A stretch of 64,000 bases of DNA. It comes from Vitrella brassicaformis. Taxonomy: Eukaryota > Sar > Vitrellaceae. The position numbers were made by a program, and so were the translations under genes. The notes under the pieces were generated by a model, which saw nothing but the letters and a program-made list of their open reading frames with translations, ran no database searches and was not told the DNA's origin. The stretch covers positions 1 through 64,000 of the forward strand of contig CDMY01000520.1 of NCBI GenBank assembly GCA_001179505.1, given 5' to 3'. Shown piece by piece: positions 61,524-64,000 of the stretch. Positions within the stretch are counted from its first letter, which is position 1. Each line of letters begins with the position of its first letter.

Positions 61524-61620
61524 GACAGAAAAAGACTGGGGGGAAGACTGGGGGTCAGCTCGCAGATGCCAGCTCGCGGATGACAGCTCGCATTCCTCAG
61601 ACAGGCAGGTGATGATCGTG
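61524..61620. promoter_or_regulatory. Divergent promoter region P/Q with three motif copies
   Basis: Only 97 bases separate the two start codons. Three copies in one orientation, AGCTCGCA (61557-61564), AGCTCGCG (61571-61578) and AGCTCGCA (61585-61592), lie 14 bases apart centre to centre. This is the densest cluster of the shared motif. Confidence 0.6.
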
Positions 61621-64000
61621 ATGGCCCATCAAGGCGTGCGCTGCAGCTCAACATCCGGGAGAAGATCAGATCCGCCAGCAGTTGAGCACCATCGCCATCG
61701 GTCCATCTCCTCTTCCTCCTTGAGGCATGTCCGCCGCTCGGCAACCGTGCTCTCCTTCGTGCTTACCCTACACATCGCCCTTGGTCAGATCAATGCAGTG
61801 CCGCCATACGGTGCGGCAGGACAGCCGGGAGGGGGACAGCCTTACGCCACGCAATGGACGGGGCAGCCGTACGCAGCCAACGCCGCTCAACAGCCACAGG
61901 GCCAAGCATCGTACAGAAGCCACTCGAGGGAGGAGATGAAGAAGGACAGCAGTGCGGGCAGTCGGCATCACCACGTGGAGCACTACGACAGCCGTTTCGA
62001 GATGATGAGGCACTCGTGGGACGCGCCACTGTCATTTGGTAGAGCACTCACGGTGTTCGCAGCTTCATTGTGACTTGGGTGTGTGTGTGTGTGCTGTCAG
62101 ATAACACGCTGGGCGAGTGGGATCTCTCCGGCGCGACCATCCCGACCAAGAGCTCTGTGGTGCTCGTGCCCCGAGTGGCCAACAGGACTGGCCAGTTCTG
62201 GTGAGCATCACGCGACGAGAACTGGATGCTCATTCAGAGAATGAATGCACGTTCTGGTCTGACTGTGGTGTGGCTTGTCAGGCACAAGCAGCCCGTGACG
62301 ACGGCGAACTTTGAGGTCGAGTTTGAGTTTCTCGTCGATGGGCCGCAGAGGACACAGTCCCAGGGATTTGCCTTCTGGTGGGCATAGACCGGAGGATGGC
62401 CCGAGCTGCCGAGCATCTCTGCCTGTATTTTGGGTGTGTTTGTGTAGGTATGTGTATGAAGAGTATGCGAAAAGCTACCCGAAGAATGACGAGGAGGCCA
62501 AGTCGTGGACACTTCACGGATACAAAGTGAATGCCTGACTGCACACAGACAGAACAGTGGAAAGGGAGCGCCACACTCGCTCTCTGGCTGCTGTGGGTAT
62601 CTGCAGCAAAACTTCAAAGGTGTCGGGGTCTTTTTCAGCAACTTTGACAAGTCCAACCAGGTAACTTGAAAGAGGGAACCGCCGCTGGTCATCCACAAGG
62701 CGGCTCACTCATCCTGTCCCTGCCTGTGTGTGTTCGCAGCTGAATCCGTCTGTCTCCGTTGCACACAATCCTGTCGGTGAGGGCTACTACCTCCTCGGGA
62801 GAGACGTGCCGACACGAGGTCAGTCAGTCAGCCGAAATGCAGAAGAGCATGCCTGTGTGCACGTGCGTTGTGGTGACGGTGTGTCAGATGTGCTGTTCCT
62901 TAAGTATCGCAACACGCAGCAGACCATTCGATTCAAGCTGAAGGCCGGACCGAAGGGTGTACTCGGGCAGGTGCGTGTGGGCACCACCCAGCAGCAAGCC
63001 AGGATAGTGCACGGTGTCCTTGCACTGGTCAGGTCCGCATGGGTCCCAATGCCGCGTGGATCGATGCATTCAGGGTGTGTAAATGCACTCACAGAGACTC
63101 ATGTGTCGAGTGCGGTCCATGTTTTGTCTCGTGTTGCCTGCAGCTGTACAACGTCCGCGTGCAGCCTCAAGGCTATATCGGATTCTCCTCTTTCACCGGT
63201 GGGCCACGGCAATCTCATCTTTCCACTGAGAGTGGTCCGTGCACGGGGTGTCTGTTGCGTGTCTGGACGTTTAGGCCCGGAAGTGCCTGACCACCAAGGC
63301 GATCGAGTAACACTATTCTCCTTCCACATGTACAATCTCGACATGACACAGACGGGGGAGGACTCAAACGTCGTCCATGACAGTGAGCTGGATGGGAGTG
63401 CAGGAATGACTTCACGTGATACGCACTCATGTATCGGGCTGCTGTGTGATCGGTCAAACAGCTTTGGGCGATATGAATGTCAACCATCTGCTCAAGGACA
63501 GCAAATTCGAGAACGACGTATGCAACCTGCATAGGCACACGTGGGATATTGGCATGGATCTGCATGTGACGTGTGTGTGCCGTGTGTGTGTGTGTGTGTG
63601 TATTGCCAGAGTGACGAGACGGCGATCATCCGTGAGCTGACCAGGATGCTGTACAAGCACACGTCTGAGGCAGCACCCAGGGAACAAACCATCTTCAAAA
63701 CACTCAAGTGCGTCAGAACGGCCAACCGCTACACAAGCGCACTGTGAGTATGTCTTGTGTCCATGGCACTCACTGCAGCCGTCTGACAGCTGAGGTCCAC
63801 ATGCTGACGCAGGACGTGCGCGAGATCGCCGCCGAGTTCAGAGTGTACAAGGAGCTCACCAGCGGCAACGACACCCTGCACAACATGAAACAAGAGGTAT
63901 TGAAGCTGAGAGAGGCAGGGGACGTGACGTCAGATGGGTGGTGGTCGGATGTGTCGTCAGGTTCTGGGTCTCCGGAGCTTCTTTTCGAAGCACGTGCAGA
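61621..64000 (+). CDS. Gene Q: L-type (legume-like) lectin, ERGIC-53/VIP36 family, 3' end outside window
   Basis: Fourteen exons are visible: 61621-62038, 62101-62200, 62282-62377, 62448-62526, 62607-62660, 62740-62818, 62888-62970, 63033-63074, 63144-63198, 63275-63382, 63462-63517, 63610-63743, 63779-63896 and 63961 onward. After a long N-terminus with a hydrophobic stretch (SATVLSFVLTLHIALG) and a Gln/Pro/Tyr-rich linker, the lectin domain runs from HSWDAPLSFG through LGEWDLSGATIPTKSSVVLV, FEVEFEFLVDG, GFAFWYVYEEYAKSYP, FKGVGVFFSNFD and GYIGFSSFTGGP. This family binds high-mannose glycans in the early secretory pathway and carries glycoproteins between ER and Golgi. A coiled-coil stalk follows (LTAEVHMLTQDVREIAAEFR); the expected transmembrane helix lies beyond the window. 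An ATG at 61612 in the same frame is an alternative start. Confidence 0.85.

Overview
This is eukaryotic nuclear DNA. Nearly every gene is split by short GT-AG introns (tens to about 200 bases). The genes are GC-rich and closely packed, and the spacers are full of short tandem repeats. The products include a flagellar outer-arm docking protein, an RRP8 methyltransferase, F-box and RING-H2 proteins, an L-type lectin, and two large receptors that join leucine-rich repeats, cysteine-rich modules and several membrane passes. Gene density, intron style and these protein types fit an alveolate, most likely a photosynthetic chromerid such as Vitrella. That placement is inferred from style, not from a marker gene. 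There is no operon, CRISPR array, rRNA, tRNA or insertion sequence that I can support.

I resolve 17 genes, A to Q, from reading frames, splice consensus and phase bookkeeping. In order they are: A (-) small secreted protein; B (+) divergent subtilase; C (-) LRR multi-pass receptor; D (+) F-box/XPA-like zinc-finger protein; E (-) F-box protein; F (+) unknown; G (-) 2-oxoglutarate/iron oxygenase; H (+) coiled-coil protein; I (-) unknown, possibly myristoylated; J (+) RING-H2 membrane protein; K (-) long-chain acyl-CoA synthetase; L (+) E2-like/2-oxoglutarate oxygenase fusion; M (-) second LRR multi-pass receptor; N (+) RRP8; O (-) outer dynein arm docking protein; P (-) modular type I membrane protein with RTX-like repeats; Q (+) L-type lectin, cut by the right edge.

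The layout is regular. Sixteen of the 17 genes form eight head-to-head pairs whose start codons are only about 100 to 360 bases apart (A/B, C/D, E/F, G/H, I/J, K/L, M/N, P/Q). Six of those eight spacers carry the core GCGAGCT on one or both strands, ten copies in all, which looks like a shared promoter element. Spacers between convergent 3' ends are longer, up to 4.7 kb, and hold microsatellites and tetranucleotide repeats without supportable genes.

Two assembly gaps of exactly 300 N are present. The first (11126-11425) lies inside a direct duplication of the 3' end of gene C.

The most unusual items are the shared promoter motif, gene P (five Cys-Trp-Cys modules with identical intron phases followed by bacterial-type RTX calcium repeats), gene L (ubiquitin-conjugating-like fold joined to an oxygenase), gene D (F-box joined to an XPA-like zinc finger) and gene B (a subtilase of bacterial type with a changed catalytic position).
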